DNA from: SIG565 sp045594065
Lineage (GTDB): Bacteria > Bacillota > Clostridia > Oscillospirales > Acutalibacteraceae
Direction: 5' to 3'
NCBI GenBank assembly: GCA_045594065.1
Contig: JAZNXU010000017.1
Location: 1-64,000 of the forward strand
Length of the DNA: 64,000 nucleotides
The stretch's first letter is position 1, and every line of letters begins with the position of its first letter. The notes under the pieces were generated by a model. That model searched no databases, was not told the origin of the DNA, and worked only from the letters and a program-made list of their open reading frames with translations. A program made the position numbers and the translations under genes. This document shows positions 15,370 to 24,566 of the stretch, one piece after another.

Positions 15370-16305
15370 ATGTGTACGGCAGTAGCTTTTGTAAATGGTG
15401 ACAGCTATTTCGGCAGAAATCTTGATTTAGATATGACATATGGCGAGCGGGTTGTGATAACACCGCGCGAGTTTGCCGTCAAATTTTTAAACGGTGATGT
15501 TGTATCTAGGCATTATGCCATAATAGGTATGGCAAATATAGTGGACGGATATCCGCTTTATTTTGACGGCACTAACGAAAAGGGGCTTTCCTGCGCGGCG
15601 TTGAATTTTACGGGTAATGCCGTTTATAAAAAAGGAAAGGGTAAAGGATATATAGCGTCTTATGAATTTATTTTGTGGGTGCTCAGCCTTTGCGATAGCG
15701 TAAGCCTTGCCCGCGAAAAGATAAAGAAAATCAAAATTTCAGATACGCCCTTTTCGGCAGAGTTGCCGCCTGCAGGGCTTCATTTTATAGTATCGGATAA
15801 ATCGGGAAGTATCACCGTTGAGCAGACTGAAAAGGGGCTTAAAATCTATGAAAACCCTATCGGCGTGCTTACAAATAACCCCGTATTTCCAATGCATTTA
15901 ATGTATCTTAATAATTTTGCGGCACTATCCTGCAAGCCACCCGAAAATAATTTTTCGAGTCAGCTCAAATTTACAAACTATTCAAACGGCCTTGGTGCTT
16001 TTTCTCTACCCGGCGACTTTTCTTCGATGTCCCGCTTTGTGCGGGCGGCGTTTGTTAAATCCAATTCTGTATGTGAGGAAACCGAGGAGGAAAGCGTTGC
16101 TCACTTTTTTCATATTCTAGACTCTGTCGCGGTGCCCTCCGGCAGTGTGATACTGCCAAACGGAAATGTTCACAAAACTGTGTATTCGAGCTGTTGTAAC
16201 GCGTCTAAAGGCGTTTACTATTATAAAACCTATAACGACTTAGGCTTGAATTTCGCAGATATGCACGACTTTGATTTAGACGGTAAAGAGCTCATAGAAG
16301 CATAA
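15370..16305 (+). CDS. choloylglycine hydrolase family, probable bile salt hydrolase
   Basis: Ntn hydrolase of 311 residues; bile salt hydrolases are usually about 315-330. Catalytic Cys2 follows the start Met. Arg16 and Asp19 are in YFGRNLD, an NEKGLSCAALNF segment follows near residue 75, the Asn motif NPIGVLTNNPVFP lies near 165, and MSRFVRAAF carries the conserved Arg near 222. The N(P)xGVLTNNP and SRFVRAAF signatures favour bile salt hydrolase over penicillin V acylase. There is no signal peptide, so the enzyme is cytoplasmic, as usual. It would deconjugate glycine- or taurine-conjugated bile salts in the gut. Its ribosome binding site lies in the upstream terminator arm. Confidence 0.88.
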   Translation: MCTAVAFVNGDSYFGRNLDLDMTYGERVVITPREFAVKFLNGDVVSRHYAIIGMANIVDGYPLYFDGTNEKGLSCAALNFTGNAVYKKGKGKGYIASYEFILWVLSLCDSVSLAREKIKKIKISDTPFSAELPPAGLHFIVSDKSGSITVEQTEKGLKIYENPIGVLTNNPVFPMHLMYLNNFAALSCKPPENNFSSQLKFTNYSNGLGAFSLPGDFSSMSRFVRAAFVKSNSVCEETEEESVAHFFHILDSVAVPSGSVILPNGNVHKTVYSSCCNASKGVYYYKTYNDLGLNFADMHDFDLDGKELIEA

Positions 16306-16333
16306 AAAGCAGTAGGCTAACCTACTGCTTTTT
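16304..16333. terminator. bidirectional terminator
   Basis: A perfect 13-bp stem (AAAAAGCAGTAGG with its complement) and a 4-base loop between the BSH gene and the convergent asnS. Confidence 0.9.
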
Positions 16334-16344
16334 AAAATATTTAA

Positions 16345-17739
16345 TTAAAACTCTGCTGAGCCTGTGGTGCGTGGGAAAGGAAGCACATCGCGAATGTTCT
16401 GAATACCTGTAATATACATAATCAGGCGCTCAAAGCCAAGTCCAAAGCCTGCGTGCTTAGCGCCACCGTAACGGCGGAGGTCAACATACCAATCGTAATC
16501 GGCCTCTGTTGCGCCAATTTCCTCAATACGCTTAAGCAGTAAATCAATACGTTCTTCTCTTTGCGAGCCGCCGATAATTTCACCAATACCGGGTACTAAT
16601 ACATCCACAGCTGCAACGGTCTTGCCGTCGTCATTGAGGCGCATATAGAATGCCTTAATCTCTTTCGGATAATCGGTTACAAATAAGGGCTTGTTGAATA
16701 TTTCTTCGGTTAGATATCTCTCGTGCTCGGTCTGCAAATCACAGCCCCATTCTACGGGATATTGGAACTCTTTTCCGCTGTTTTTAAGGAGTTCTACCGC
16801 CTCGGTATAAGTAACAGTGGCGAATTCAGCATTAATTACCTTGTCGAGTTTTTCTCTGAGCCCTTGCTCAAAGTGCTGCTCGAAAAATGCGAGTTCATCG
16901 GGGCAACGGTCAACAACATATTTTAAAACAAACTTTAACATATCGCCTGCAAGCTCCATATCGTCTTCGAGGTCGGCAAAGGCAATTTCGGGCTCAATCA
17001 TCCAAAACTCTGCCGCATGGCGGGCGGTGTAGGATTTTTCTGCACGGAATGTGGGACCAAAGGTGTAAATCTTACCGAAAGCCATAGCCATAGCCTCGCC
17101 CTCTAACTGACCCGAAACGGTAAGAGAAGTAGCCTTGCCAAAGAAATCCTCGCTGTAATCAACAGCGCCGTCCTCGGTTAAGGGTGGCTCTTTATCGGGA
17201 AGAGTGGTTACTCTGAACATTTCGCCCGCACCCTCAGCGTCAGATGCCGTAATAAGCGGGGTATGTGCGTAAACAAAGCCGCGGCTCTGGAAAAATTCGT
17301 GAATACCTGCTGCTGCTACAGAGCGAACTCTAAAAGCGGCAGAAAAGGTGTTTGTGCGCGGTCTTAAATGCTGAATTGTGCGCAAAAACTCAAGTGAGTG
17401 GCGCTTTTTTTGAAGCGGATAATCGGGGGTAGAGGTGCCCTCAACCGTTACCGATATTGCGTGAAGCTCACATGGCTGTTTCATTTCGGGGGTGAGCACA
17501 AGGCTGCCCTTAACCGATACCGCGGCGCCAACATTTTGTGAGGTAATTTCATCAAACTCAGGTAATTTATCGTTTTCAAGAATTACCTGAAGTCCGGCAA
17601 AGGCGCTGCCGTCGTTAATCTGCATAAAGGCAATACTCTTTGAAACCCTTATAGTTCTTACCCAACCGCAAACGGTGATTTCGCCGTTTGCAAAGCTTTC
17701 GGGAGAAGCTAAAATTTCTCTTATTTCGGTTCTTTTCAT
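16345..17739 (-). CDS. asnS: asparaginyl-tRNA synthetase
   Basis: Class II aminoacyl-tRNA synthetase, 464 residues, which charges tRNA-Asn. It has an N-terminal OB-fold anticodon-binding domain (ITVCGWVRTIRVSKSIAFMQINDG, about 20-45), then the class II catalytic domain with motif 2 (FRAEKSYTARHAAEFWMIEPE, about 233-253) and motif 3 (GFGLGFERLIMYITG near 440). The C-terminal IRDVLPFPRTTGSAEF is typical of bacterial AsnRS. The start follows GGAGATG, and a consensus promoter lies 36 bases upstream. I see no T-box leader in the short upstream region. Confidence 0.96.
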   Translation of the reverse strand: MKRTEIREILASPESFANGEITVCGWVRTIRVSKSIAFMQINDGSAFAGLQVILENDKLPEFDEITSQNVGAAVSVKGSLVLTPEMKQPCELHAISVTVEGTSTPDYPLQKKRHSLEFLRTIQHLRPRTNTFSAAFRVRSVAAAGIHEFFQSRGFVYAHTPLITASDAEGAGEMFRVTTLPDKEPPLTEDGAVDYSEDFFGKATSLTVSGQLEGEAMAMAFGKIYTFGPTFRAEKSYTARHAAEFWMIEPEIAFADLEDDMELAGDMLKFVLKYVVDRCPDELAFFEQHFEQGLREKLDKVINAEFATVTYTEAVELLKNSGKEFQYPVEWGCDLQTEHERYLTEEIFNKPLFVTDYPKEIKAFYMRLNDDGKTVAAVDVLVPGIGEIIGGSQREERIDLLLKRIEEIGATEADYDWYVDLRRYGGAKHAGFGLGFERLIMYITGIQNIRDVLPFPRTTGSAEF

Positions 17740-17774
17740 AAAAACATCTCCGACTAAATATTAATACAAAATAT

Positions 17775-17803
17775 ATTATACACATAATTTACCAAAAGGT
17801 CAA
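17775..17803 (-). promoter_or_regulatory. asnS promoter
   Basis: On the minus strand: TTGACC (17803-17798), 17 bases, TATAAT (17780-17775). Its -35 faces the -35 of the divergent helicase promoter across 9 bases. Confidence 0.85.
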
Positions 17804-17812
17804 TTTTAAATA

Positions 17813-17841
17813 TTGATATATTTTAATATTTATTGTAAAAT
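17813..17841 (+). promoter_or_regulatory. promoter of the UvrD/PcrA helicase gene
   Basis: TTGATA (17813-17818), 17 bases, TAAAAT (17836-17841), 32 bases before the start codon. Confidence 0.8.
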
Positions 17842-17873
17842 ATCTTATATAGATTATATTGGGAGCTTATTTA

Positions 17874-20231
17874 ATGTTTGAAAATCTTGTGGATTTAAGA
17901 AATAAAGTAATAGAAAAAGAATACGGCAGTATGAATAATATGCAGTTTAGTGCTGTAACAAGCGTTGAGGGACCTCTACTTGTTTTAGCGGGTGCGGGTT
18001 CGGGTAAAACCACTGTGCTTGTAAACAGAATTTCCTGCCTTGTAAAATACGGAAGTGCCTACAACTGCACAGATGAGCCGTATTTAAATGATAATCAAAT
18101 AGCTGAAATTAATACATATCTGTCGGGAGCAACCGCTAGTATTAATATTCCCGCTCTCAGCGTGCATCCCGCAAAGCCGTGGGAGATACTCGCTATTACC
18201 TTTACCAATAAGGCGGCGGGCGAGCTAAAGGAGCGTATTGCGTTAAAGCTGGGAGATGCCGCATCCGATATCAACGCCGGCACATTCCATTCTATTTGCG
18301 GAAAAATTCTCAGGCGTTATGCCGATAAGATCGGTTTTACCTCGCACTTTACAATTTACGATACCGATGACCAGCGAAAACTGATGAAAGAAATTATGAA
18401 AGCGGAGAATATAGACGATAAGATTCTGCCGCACAAACTGGTGCTTAAGGAGATTTCATCAGCTAAGGATAAGTTAATTTCTCCCGAGGAATTCGCCGCA
18501 TCGGTAGGTAGTGACTATAGGCTTCAAAAAATTGCTATGCTTTACAAAAAGTATCAGGCGCGTTTGCTCAATAACGATGCTATGGACTTTGACGATATGA
18601 TTTATAATACCGTAAAGCTTTTTGAAACTAACCCCGATGTGCTCAATTACTATCAAAATCGTTTTAAATACATAATGGTGGATGAGTATCAAGATACTAA
18701 CCACGCACAGTATGTGTTGGTGCGTGAAATGGCGGCGGGTCATCGCAATATCTGTGTTGTGGGTGATGACGACCAGAGTATCTACCGTTTTCGTGGAGCC
18801 TCGATTGAAAATATCCTGAATTTTGAGGACGAGTATAGTGACAGCAAGGTAATTCGTCTTGAGCAGAATTACCGCTCAACACAAAATATTCTTGATGCCG
18901 CAAATGCCGTTATAAAGAATAACCGCGGCAGAAAATCAAAAAGCCTTTGGACCAACAGCGGCGAGGGTGAAAAAATCACGGTGTTTACGGCGGCTGACGA
19001 AAAAAGTGAGGCGCGCTATATTGCCGACAGTATACTTGATAATGTGCGCGCGGGCGCGAATTTTTCCGACCATGCCGTGCTTTACCGTATGAATGCACAG
19101 TCTAACGCTCTTGAAAATGTTTTTGCCCGCAGCTCCATTTCCTATCGCGTTATCGGCGGTATGAAGTTCTTTGAAAGAAAAGAAATCAAGGATATTTTAG
19201 CATATTTAACCGTTATTAATAACCCATATGATGACCTGCGCCTTAAAAGAATTATAAATGAGCCTAAGCGCGGTATAGGGGATACCACCGTAAATCATGC
19301 TCAGCAGATTTCGGATAGTCTTGGCATTTCGCTGTTCGAAGTGTTTAAGACTGCCGATGAATACCCAATGCTTTCCCGCGCGGCGGCGAAGCTTAAGGAG
19401 TTTTGCGCGGTAATAGATGAGCTTCGCGGCGATGCAGAAAATATGCCGCTTAATGAGCTTTTAGAGGTTACCGCCTCTAAAACGGGCTATATGCAATCTC
19501 TTTATAATTTAGGTGCGGAGGAGCAGGACCGCATTGATAATATTAAGGAATTAGGCTCGAGTATAGTTCAGTATGAGCTTGAGAATGAGGAGCCAACCCT
19601 TTCGGGCTTTTTAGAGGAAATATCCCTTTTCAGCGATATTGATGCGGTTGACAATAACGATGACCGAGTAGTACTTATGACCATACACTCGGCAAAGGGC
19701 CTTGAATTCAAAAATGTATATATAATAGGTATGGAGGAGGGTATTTTCCCAGGAAACCAATCAATTTACGGTGGCCCTGAGGAAATTGAGGAGGAAAGGC
19801 GCCTTGCATATGTTGCAATAACCCGCGCTAAACGCAACCTCACCGTTACAAATACCACAACGCGTATGCTTTACGGCAGCACAAATCGAAATCAGGCATC
19901 TCGCTTTTTAAAGGAGATACCTGAGGAGCTTTGCAATATCTCAACCGAGCAACCGAGCTACTCCTTTGGTGGCTCTATGGGAGGCTATTCGGTTGCAATT
20001 AACAGAGGCCGCTCGCCGTCCTATAATCCTATTCATCGCACCGCTCATACACCTAAAGCTGCAAGCAGTGTAAACTACACCGTCGGAATGGATGTAGAGC
20101 ACCGCACATTCGGCGAGGGTATAATTATTAGCGTGCAAAGGGTTGCCGACGATTTTATGCTTGAAATCAATTTTAAAAATGCAGGCACTAAAAAAGTTAT
20201 GGCAAATTACGCAAAGTTAAAGATTATTTAA
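17874..20231 (+). CDS. pcrA: UvrD/PcrA-type superfamily 1 DNA helicase
   Basis: ATP-dependent 3'-5' DNA helicase, 785 residues, involved in repair and in clearing recombination or replication obstacles. Helicase motifs appear in order: Q motif MNNMQFSAV, motif I AGAGSGKTT, motif Ia ITFTNKAAGEL, motif II VDEYQDTN, motif III VGDDDQSIYRFRGA, motif IV RLEQNYRS, motif V MTIHSAKGLEFKNV, motif VI YVAITRAKRNL. The C terminus has the PcrA/UvrD Tudor-like segment (GMDVEHRTFGEGIIISV). An insertion of about 50 residues sits between motifs I and Ia (around 50-105). ATG 17874 follows GGGAGC and is preferred over TTG 17859. Confidence 0.93.
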   Translation: MFENLVDLRNKVIEKEYGSMNNMQFSAVTSVEGPLLVLAGAGSGKTTVLVNRISCLVKYGSAYNCTDEPYLNDNQIAEINTYLSGATASINIPALSVHPAKPWEILAITFTNKAAGELKERIALKLGDAASDINAGTFHSICGKILRRYADKIGFTSHFTIYDTDDQRKLMKEIMKAENIDDKILPHKLVLKEISSAKDKLISPEEFAASVGSDYRLQKIAMLYKKYQARLLNNDAMDFDDMIYNTVKLFETNPDVLNYYQNRFKYIMVDEYQDTNHAQYVLVREMAAGHRNICVVGDDDQSIYRFRGASIENILNFEDEYSDSKVIRLEQNYRSTQNILDAANAVIKNNRGRKSKSLWTNSGEGEKITVFTAADEKSEARYIADSILDNVRAGANFSDHAVLYRMNAQSNALENVFARSSISYRVIGGMKFFERKEIKDILAYLTVINNPYDDLRLKRIINEPKRGIGDTTVNHAQQISDSLGISLFEVFKTADEYPMLSRAAAKLKEFCAVIDELRGDAENMPLNELLEVTASKTGYMQSLYNLGAEEQDRIDNIKELGSSIVQYELENEEPTLSGFLEEISLFSDIDAVDNNDDRVVLMTIHSAKGLEFKNVYIIGMEEGIFPGNQSIYGGPEEIEEERRLAYVAITRAKRNLTVTNTTTRMLYGSTNRNQASRFLKEIPEELCNISTEQPSYSFGGSMGGYSVAINRGRSPSYNPIHRTAHTPKAASSVNYTVGMDVEHRTFGEGIIISVQRVADDFMLEINFKNAGTKKVMANYAKLKII

Positions 20232-20269
20232 TAATTTTGCGGTATAATTAATAAAAAAGGAGGGGAAAT

Positions 20270-21067
20270 ATGTTTCCAAATTCTGTAGCTGTTAAAAAAA
20301 CCGCTTTAGCGGCGCTCAAAAACGAATGGCCTACGGCAATGGCGGCAGTAACAATACCGCTTGTGTTCTATTTAATAATGATAAATGTTTTTTCCCTGCT
20401 TGAATATATATTTGCAGTACCCGTAGCATTGGTGACAGTGCGTATATTGCTTATTTTTGTTATGATTTTTATAGGACTTCCCTTAAGCCTCGGTGCGCTT
20501 CGCATTTTGTGGGGGATTGAAACTGATGCGTCACTGAAAATTTCGGAGGTTTTTCATTATTTTTCCTCAGTCAAAGCATATAAACGGGTGTTTAATTTTA
20601 TAGTTTTGCTATTCGGCGGAATGATTTTAAAATCGGTGGCGTTGCTGTTACCGTCATATATAATCGATTTAATATCAAATTCGTCCTCAGGCCTGTTTGC
20701 TAATACCGCTATGCCCCTTTGGGTGGATAACCTATGGGTATTTGCCGCATTTTTAAGGATAATTGCCGTTTGTTGCATTATATATGTGGCTTTGCGTTAT
20801 TATTTAGCACCCTTTATATTCGTAGCGAATGACGGCGCCGACCCATTCGAGTGTGTGCACAAGTCTTATACGGTATCACGGGTGAGTGTCGGTAATTTTG
20901 TGGGTCTTATGTTCAGTCTTACGGGGTGGATATTGCTGTCACTGTTTTTTATACCGATGGTATTCACTCTGCCCTATATGAGTATGTGCTACCTTATGCA
21001 TTCAAGATTTTCAGCTGTGTTCTACAATAAAAAGGTTGAAAAATATGAAAGGGGCGGGGAGCTATGA
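20270..21067 (+). CDS. integral membrane protein, DUF975-like
   Basis: A 265-residue protein with about five hydrophobic segments (around 30-55, 60-85, 105-130, 155-185, 215-245). The C-terminal part (ADPFECVHKSYTVSR, then SLTGWILLSLFF and LPYMSMCYLM) resembles the DUF975 family of Firmicutes membrane proteins of unknown function. The start follows AAGGAGGGG. The stop overlaps the next gene (ATGA), so the two are cotranslated. No catalytic residues are evident. Confidence 0.65.
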   Translation: MFPNSVAVKKTALAALKNEWPTAMAAVTIPLVFYLIMINVFSLLEYIFAVPVALVTVRILLIFVMIFIGLPLSLGALRILWGIETDASLKISEVFHYFSSVKAYKRVFNFIVLLFGGMILKSVALLLPSYIIDLISNSSSGLFANTAMPLWVDNLWVFAAFLRIIAVCCIIYVALRYYLAPFIFVANDGADPFECVHKSYTVSRVSVGNFVGLMFSLTGWILLSLFFIPMVFTLPYMSMCYLMHSRFSAVFYNKKVEKYERGGEL

Positions 21068-21465
21068 AAATAAAGGTATTAACAGCCTCGCTTTTGGTGC
21101 TGCTGCTTTTAGTTTCGGCATTTAATATTGGTTGGAGTATACATGACAGTTATTTCGACAACATAGAGCAGCTGCCTTATGGTGAGTTTTTATATTCCTC
21201 ATTATCCCCTAACGGCGAGACTACCGTTAGCGTATACAAGGTAAAGGTGCCCGTAGGCAATGCTATACGCGGTGCTGTAGTCACAATTGATGAACAGGGG
21301 ATAAAACGGGAAAGAAATATTTTTTGGGAAGTCGGCGCTGATAATGCAATGGCAGGCTGGGTTAGCAACGATACTATAAGTATAAACGATAAGCTTATAA
21401 ATGTTGCAACCGATGCGGTTTATGATTCAAGGTATGATATTCCCGAGCCCGAAAAACTTGACTAA
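21064..21465 (+). CDS. DUF5412-like membrane-anchored protein
   Basis: A 133-residue protein with one N-terminal hydrophobic segment (residues 5-25, LTASLLVLLLLVSAFNIGW) and an exported beta-rich domain. PYGEFLYSSLSPNGETTVSVYK and a WVSNDTISIND segment match what I recall of the DUF5412 family, of unknown function. It is coupled to the membrane protein gene upstream by a 4-base overlap. The -35 element of the metY promoter lies in its last codons. Confidence 0.65.
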   Translation: MKIKVLTASLLVLLLLVSAFNIGWSIHDSYFDNIEQLPYGEFLYSSLSPNGETTVSVYKVKVPVGNAIRGAVVTIDEQGIKRERNIFWEVGADNAMAGWVSNDTISINDKLINVATDAVYDSRYDIPEPEKLD

Positions 21466-21486
21466 AACACAGTTTAGTTATATACT
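21458..21486 (+). promoter_or_regulatory. metY-metA promoter
   Basis: TTGACT (21458-21463), 17 bases, TATACT (21481-21486). The -35 overlaps the stop codon of the preceding gene. No SAM riboswitch fits in the 30 bases between promoter and start. Confidence 0.8.
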
Positions 21487-21516
21487 TTAGAGTAAGTTAA
21501 ATTTGGAGTGATAAAT

Positions 21517-22800
21517 ATGAGTAATTACAATATTGAAACTAAATGCGTTCAGGGCGGTTATACCCCCGAGAACGGTGAGCCAAGACAAATTCCAATAATC
21601 CAGAGCACTACCTTTAAGTATGCTACCAGCGAGGATATGGGCAAATTATTCGACCTTGAAGCCTCGGGCTATTTTTATACAAGACTGCAGAATCCTACTA
21701 ACGACTCTGTAGCTGCAAAAATTTGCGAAATGGAGGGCGGCACCGCCGCAATGCTGACATCATCAGGTCAGGCGGCTTCATTCTATTCTATCTTTAATAT
21801 TGCGTCGTGCGGTGACCATATTGTATCATCCTCCACTATCTATGGCGGTACATATAACCTCTTCGCCGTTACTATGAAGCGTATGGGTATCGATTTTACC
21901 TTCGTATCACCCGATTGTTCGGATGAAGAATTAAATGCTGCATTCCGCCCGAACACCAAGGCTGTTTTCGGCGAAACCATTGCAAATCCTGCGCTTACCG
22001 TGCTTGATATTGAGCGTTTTGCAAATGCGGCTCACGCCCATGGTGTTCCGCTTATAATTGATAATACATTTGCAACTCCTATAAATTGCCGCCCGTTTGA
22101 GTGGGGCGCGGATATTGTAACCCACTCTACTACTAAGTATATGGACGGCCATGGCGCAGGCGTTGGCGGCTGTATTGTAGATTCGGGTAAGTTTGATTGG
22201 ACTAAATATCCCGATAAATTCCCTGGGCTTTGCACACCTGACGACAGCTATCACGGCGTTACATATACCGAACGTTTCGGACTCGCAGGTGCGTATATCA
22301 CCAAGGCGACGGCTCAGCTTATGCGTGATTTCGGCTCAATTCAGTCCCCGCAAAATGCGTTTTTATTAAATCTTGGGCTTGAAAGTCTGCATCTTCGTAT
22401 GAAAAAGCATTGCGAAAACGGTCTTGCGGTTGCAAAATATCTGCAGAGTGACAGCCGTATTGCTTGGGTGACCTATCCGTCACTCGAGGGTGATAAATAT
22501 TATAGCTTAGCTCAGAAATATATGCCCAACGGCACCTGTGGTGTTGTTTCCTTTGGCGTTAAGGGTGGAAGACGCGCGGCAGAGGCATTTATGAAAAACC
22601 TAAAGCTTGCCGCAATTGAGACACATGTGGCAGATGCCCGCACCTGTTGCTTACACCCCGCAAGCGCAACCCACCGCCAGATGAACGATGAGGAGCTTAT
22701 TGCCGCAGGCGTGTCACCAGACCTCGTTCGCTTCTCCTGTGGTATTGAAAGCAGTGAGGACCTTATCGCCGATATTAAACAGGCACTTGATAATATGTAA
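21517..22800 (+). CDS. metY: O-acetylhomoserine sulfhydrylase
   Basis: PLP enzyme of the Cys/Met metabolism family, 427 residues, which joins sulfide and O-acetylhomoserine to make homocysteine. The N terminus (IETKCVQGGYTPENGEPRQIPIIQSTTF) and the Tyr/Arg segment YFYTRLQNPT are typical. The PLP lysine is in THSTTKYMDGHG (about 205-216), and DARTCCLHPASATHRQ is the family's C-terminal signature. ATG 21517 follows TTTGGAGTGA. It is longer than MetB/MetC (~380), as expected for MetY. metA follows after 16 bases, giving direct sulfhydrylation in one operon. Confidence 0.95.
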   Translation: MSNYNIETKCVQGGYTPENGEPRQIPIIQSTTFKYATSEDMGKLFDLEASGYFYTRLQNPTNDSVAAKICEMEGGTAAMLTSSGQAASFYSIFNIASCGDHIVSSSTIYGGTYNLFAVTMKRMGIDFTFVSPDCSDEELNAAFRPNTKAVFGETIANPALTVLDIERFANAAHAHGVPLIIDNTFATPINCRPFEWGADIVTHSTTKYMDGHGAGVGGCIVDSGKFDWTKYPDKFPGLCTPDDSYHGVTYTERFGLAGAYITKATAQLMRDFGSIQSPQNAFLLNLGLESLHLRMKKHCENGLAVAKYLQSDSRIAWVTYPSLEGDKYYSLAQKYMPNGTCGVVSFGVKGGRRAAEAFMKNLKLAAIETHVADARTCCLHPASATHRQMNDEELIAAGVSPDLVRFSCGIESSEDLIADIKQALDNM

Positions 22801-22816
22801 TTAGGAGGGCATTTTA

Positions 22817-23734
22817 ATGCCTATTAAAATACCAAACGATTTACCTGCAGTAAAAACGCTGGCAGAGGAAAATATCTTCGTTATGACCGAAAAGCGTGCT
22901 ATAACACAGGATATTCGTCCACTTAAAATTCTGCTGCTTAATTTAATGCCTAAGAAAATCGAAACCGAAACTCAACTCTCGCGACTTCTCGGCAACTCTC
23001 CGTTGCAGGTAGATTTAGAGCTGATACACACTAAAAGCCATCAGTCGAAGAACACTTCGGCTGAGCATCTTTTCAATTTCTATAAAACATTCGATGATAT
23101 TAAGCACTTAACCTTTGACGGTATGATTATTACCGGCGCGCCCGTTGAGCATTTGCCATTTGAAGAGGTTGAGTATTGGCAGGAGCTTTGCGAAATAATG
23201 GAGTGGAGTAAAACCCATGTTCATAGCACACTGCATATCTGCTGGGGTGCTCAGGCAGGACTTTACTACCATTACGGTATTGAGAAAAAGCCGCTCGATA
23301 AGAAAATGTTTGGCATTTTCCCGCACAAGACCGATTATAAGCAGTCAATTTTGTTCCGCGGCTTCGATGATGTTTTTAATATCCCGCATTCCCGCCATAC
23401 AACGGTACTTCGCGAGGACATTAAAAAGATAAAAGAGCTTAAAATTTTAGCATCATCTGATATTGCAGGCGTTTTTGCTGTTACCAGCAAGGGCGGCAGA
23501 CAGATATTTATTACAGGTCATCCCGAATATGACGCCGAAACCCTTAAAAATGAGTATATCCGCGATGTTAACGAGGGCAAGCCGATAGAGATTCCCGTAA
23601 ACTATTTTCCCGACGATGACCCCTCAAAACCACCATTGGTTACTTGGCGCTCACACGCAAATCTGCTTTATTCAAACTGGCTTAACTATTTTGTTTACCA
23701 GACAACGCCGTATGATATTACAACCATTAAATAA
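22817..23734 (+). CDS. metA: homoserine O-acetyltransferase (MetA family)
   Basis: A 305-residue acyltransferase of the glutamine-amidotransferase-like MetA family, providing O-acetylhomoserine for metY. The nucleophile Cys lies in HICWGAQAGLYYHYGI, the catalytic His in FITGHPEYD, and RHTTVLRED is also conserved. The position that sets the acyl donor reads TGAPVEHLPFEEV with Glu, as in acetyl-CoA-specific MetA enzymes, where E. coli has Gly. O-acetylation, not succinylation, is therefore expected and agrees with metY next door. The start follows AGGAGGGC, and a terminator follows the gene. Confidence 0.94.
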   Translation: MPIKIPNDLPAVKTLAEENIFVMTEKRAITQDIRPLKILLLNLMPKKIETETQLSRLLGNSPLQVDLELIHTKSHQSKNTSAEHLFNFYKTFDDIKHLTFDGMIITGAPVEHLPFEEVEYWQELCEIMEWSKTHVHSTLHICWGAQAGLYYHYGIEKKPLDKKMFGIFPHKTDYKQSILFRGFDDVFNIPHSRHTTVLREDIKKIKELKILASSDIAGVFAVTSKGGRQIFITGHPEYDAETLKNEYIRDVNEGKPIEIPVNYFPDDDPSKPPLVTWRSHANLLYSNWLNYFVYQTTPYDITTIK

Positions 23735-23739
23735 AAAAT

Positions 23740-23770
23740 GCCCATGTAGCACAGCTGTTACATGGGCTTT
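23740..23770 (+). terminator. terminator after metA
   Basis: GCCCATGTA (23740-23748) pairs with TACATGGGC (23759-23767), followed by TTT, 16 bases before the TraX start. Confidence 0.7.
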
Positions 23771-23785
23771 CTAATGGAGGATAAT

Positions 23786-24526
23786 ATGCAGAAGTTAAAT
23801 AAACTGCAAATATTTTCTGCCTTTACCCTTAAAATTTTTGCCTGCATTTTTATGGCGGTAGACCATATAGGGGTGCGGATATACCCTGATAATGAGCAGC
23901 TCCGCATAATAGGCAGACTCGCATTTCCGATTTTTGCCTATTTTATTGCCGAGGGCTGCCGTTACACTAGAAGTAAGCTAAAAAGATTTTTATCGGTTTT
24001 TTTGCTAGGCATATTTTGTGAGGCATTTTATATTAGCTATTCAGGTGAATATTACGGAAATATTCTAATTACCTTTTCAATTTCAATATTACTTATCTAT
24101 CTTTTGCAGGCGGTTAAAAGGCAGCTTAACGGTGGAAAAATGCATTTAAAAATACTGTCGCTTGTAGCTTTTGCCGCAGCGCTTGTCGCCTCATTTTTAT
24201 TCTGCCGCGATTATGGTGTAGATTACGGCTTTGCAGGCGTTTTAGTGCCGTTATTAGTGTCACTGCCCGATTATAAAGAGGGTGAGGCACCCCGTAGCCT
24301 TTGCAGATTTGATAAAAGATATATCAAATTAATTCTTTTGGCTGTGGGTTTGTTGCTGGTGGTTATGGAGCTGCCTTTTTTTAGCAATCAGCTGTGGTCA
24401 TTAGCGGCAATACCCTTAATAGCCTTGTATAATGGTAAGGTTGGTAGGTTTAAATTCAAATATGGTTTCTACATTTTCTATCCTGCACATTTGGCAATTA
24501 TAGAAATGATTGCTATGCTGCAATAA
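23786..24526 (+). CDS. TraX family membrane protein
   Basis: A 246-residue multi-pass membrane protein of the TraX family, named after the F-pilin N-acetylase but common in Firmicutes as a chromosomal gene. The signature is at the start: LKIFACIFMAVDHIGVRI, then RIIGRLAFPIFAYFIAEGCRYT and the following FLLGIFCEAFYI. About seven hydrophobic segments are present. ATG 23786 is chosen over 23762 and 23774 because GGAGG lies 5 bases upstream. No conjugation genes are nearby, so the role is probably cell-surface acetylation, which is an inference. Confidence 0.82.
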   Translation: MQKLNKLQIFSAFTLKIFACIFMAVDHIGVRIYPDNEQLRIIGRLAFPIFAYFIAEGCRYTRSKLKRFLSVFLLGIFCEAFYISYSGEYYGNILITFSISILLIYLLQAVKRQLNGGKMHLKILSLVAFAAALVASFLFCRDYGVDYGFAGVLVPLLVSLPDYKEGEAPRSLCRFDKRYIKLILLAVGLLLVVMELPFFSNQLWSLAAIPLIALYNGKVGRFKFKYGFYIFYPAHLAIIEMIAMLQ

Positions 24527-24566
24527 GCCTTATAATATTTTCTTTTATGCATACAAAAAATAAAAC

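Noticed and set aside
17740..17797. T-box leader before asnS
   Set aside because: The leader from the consensus promoter is under 40 bases and lacks T-box elements.
21464..21516. SAM riboswitch before metY
   Set aside because: The promoter lies about 30 bases before the start, which leaves no room for an aptamer.
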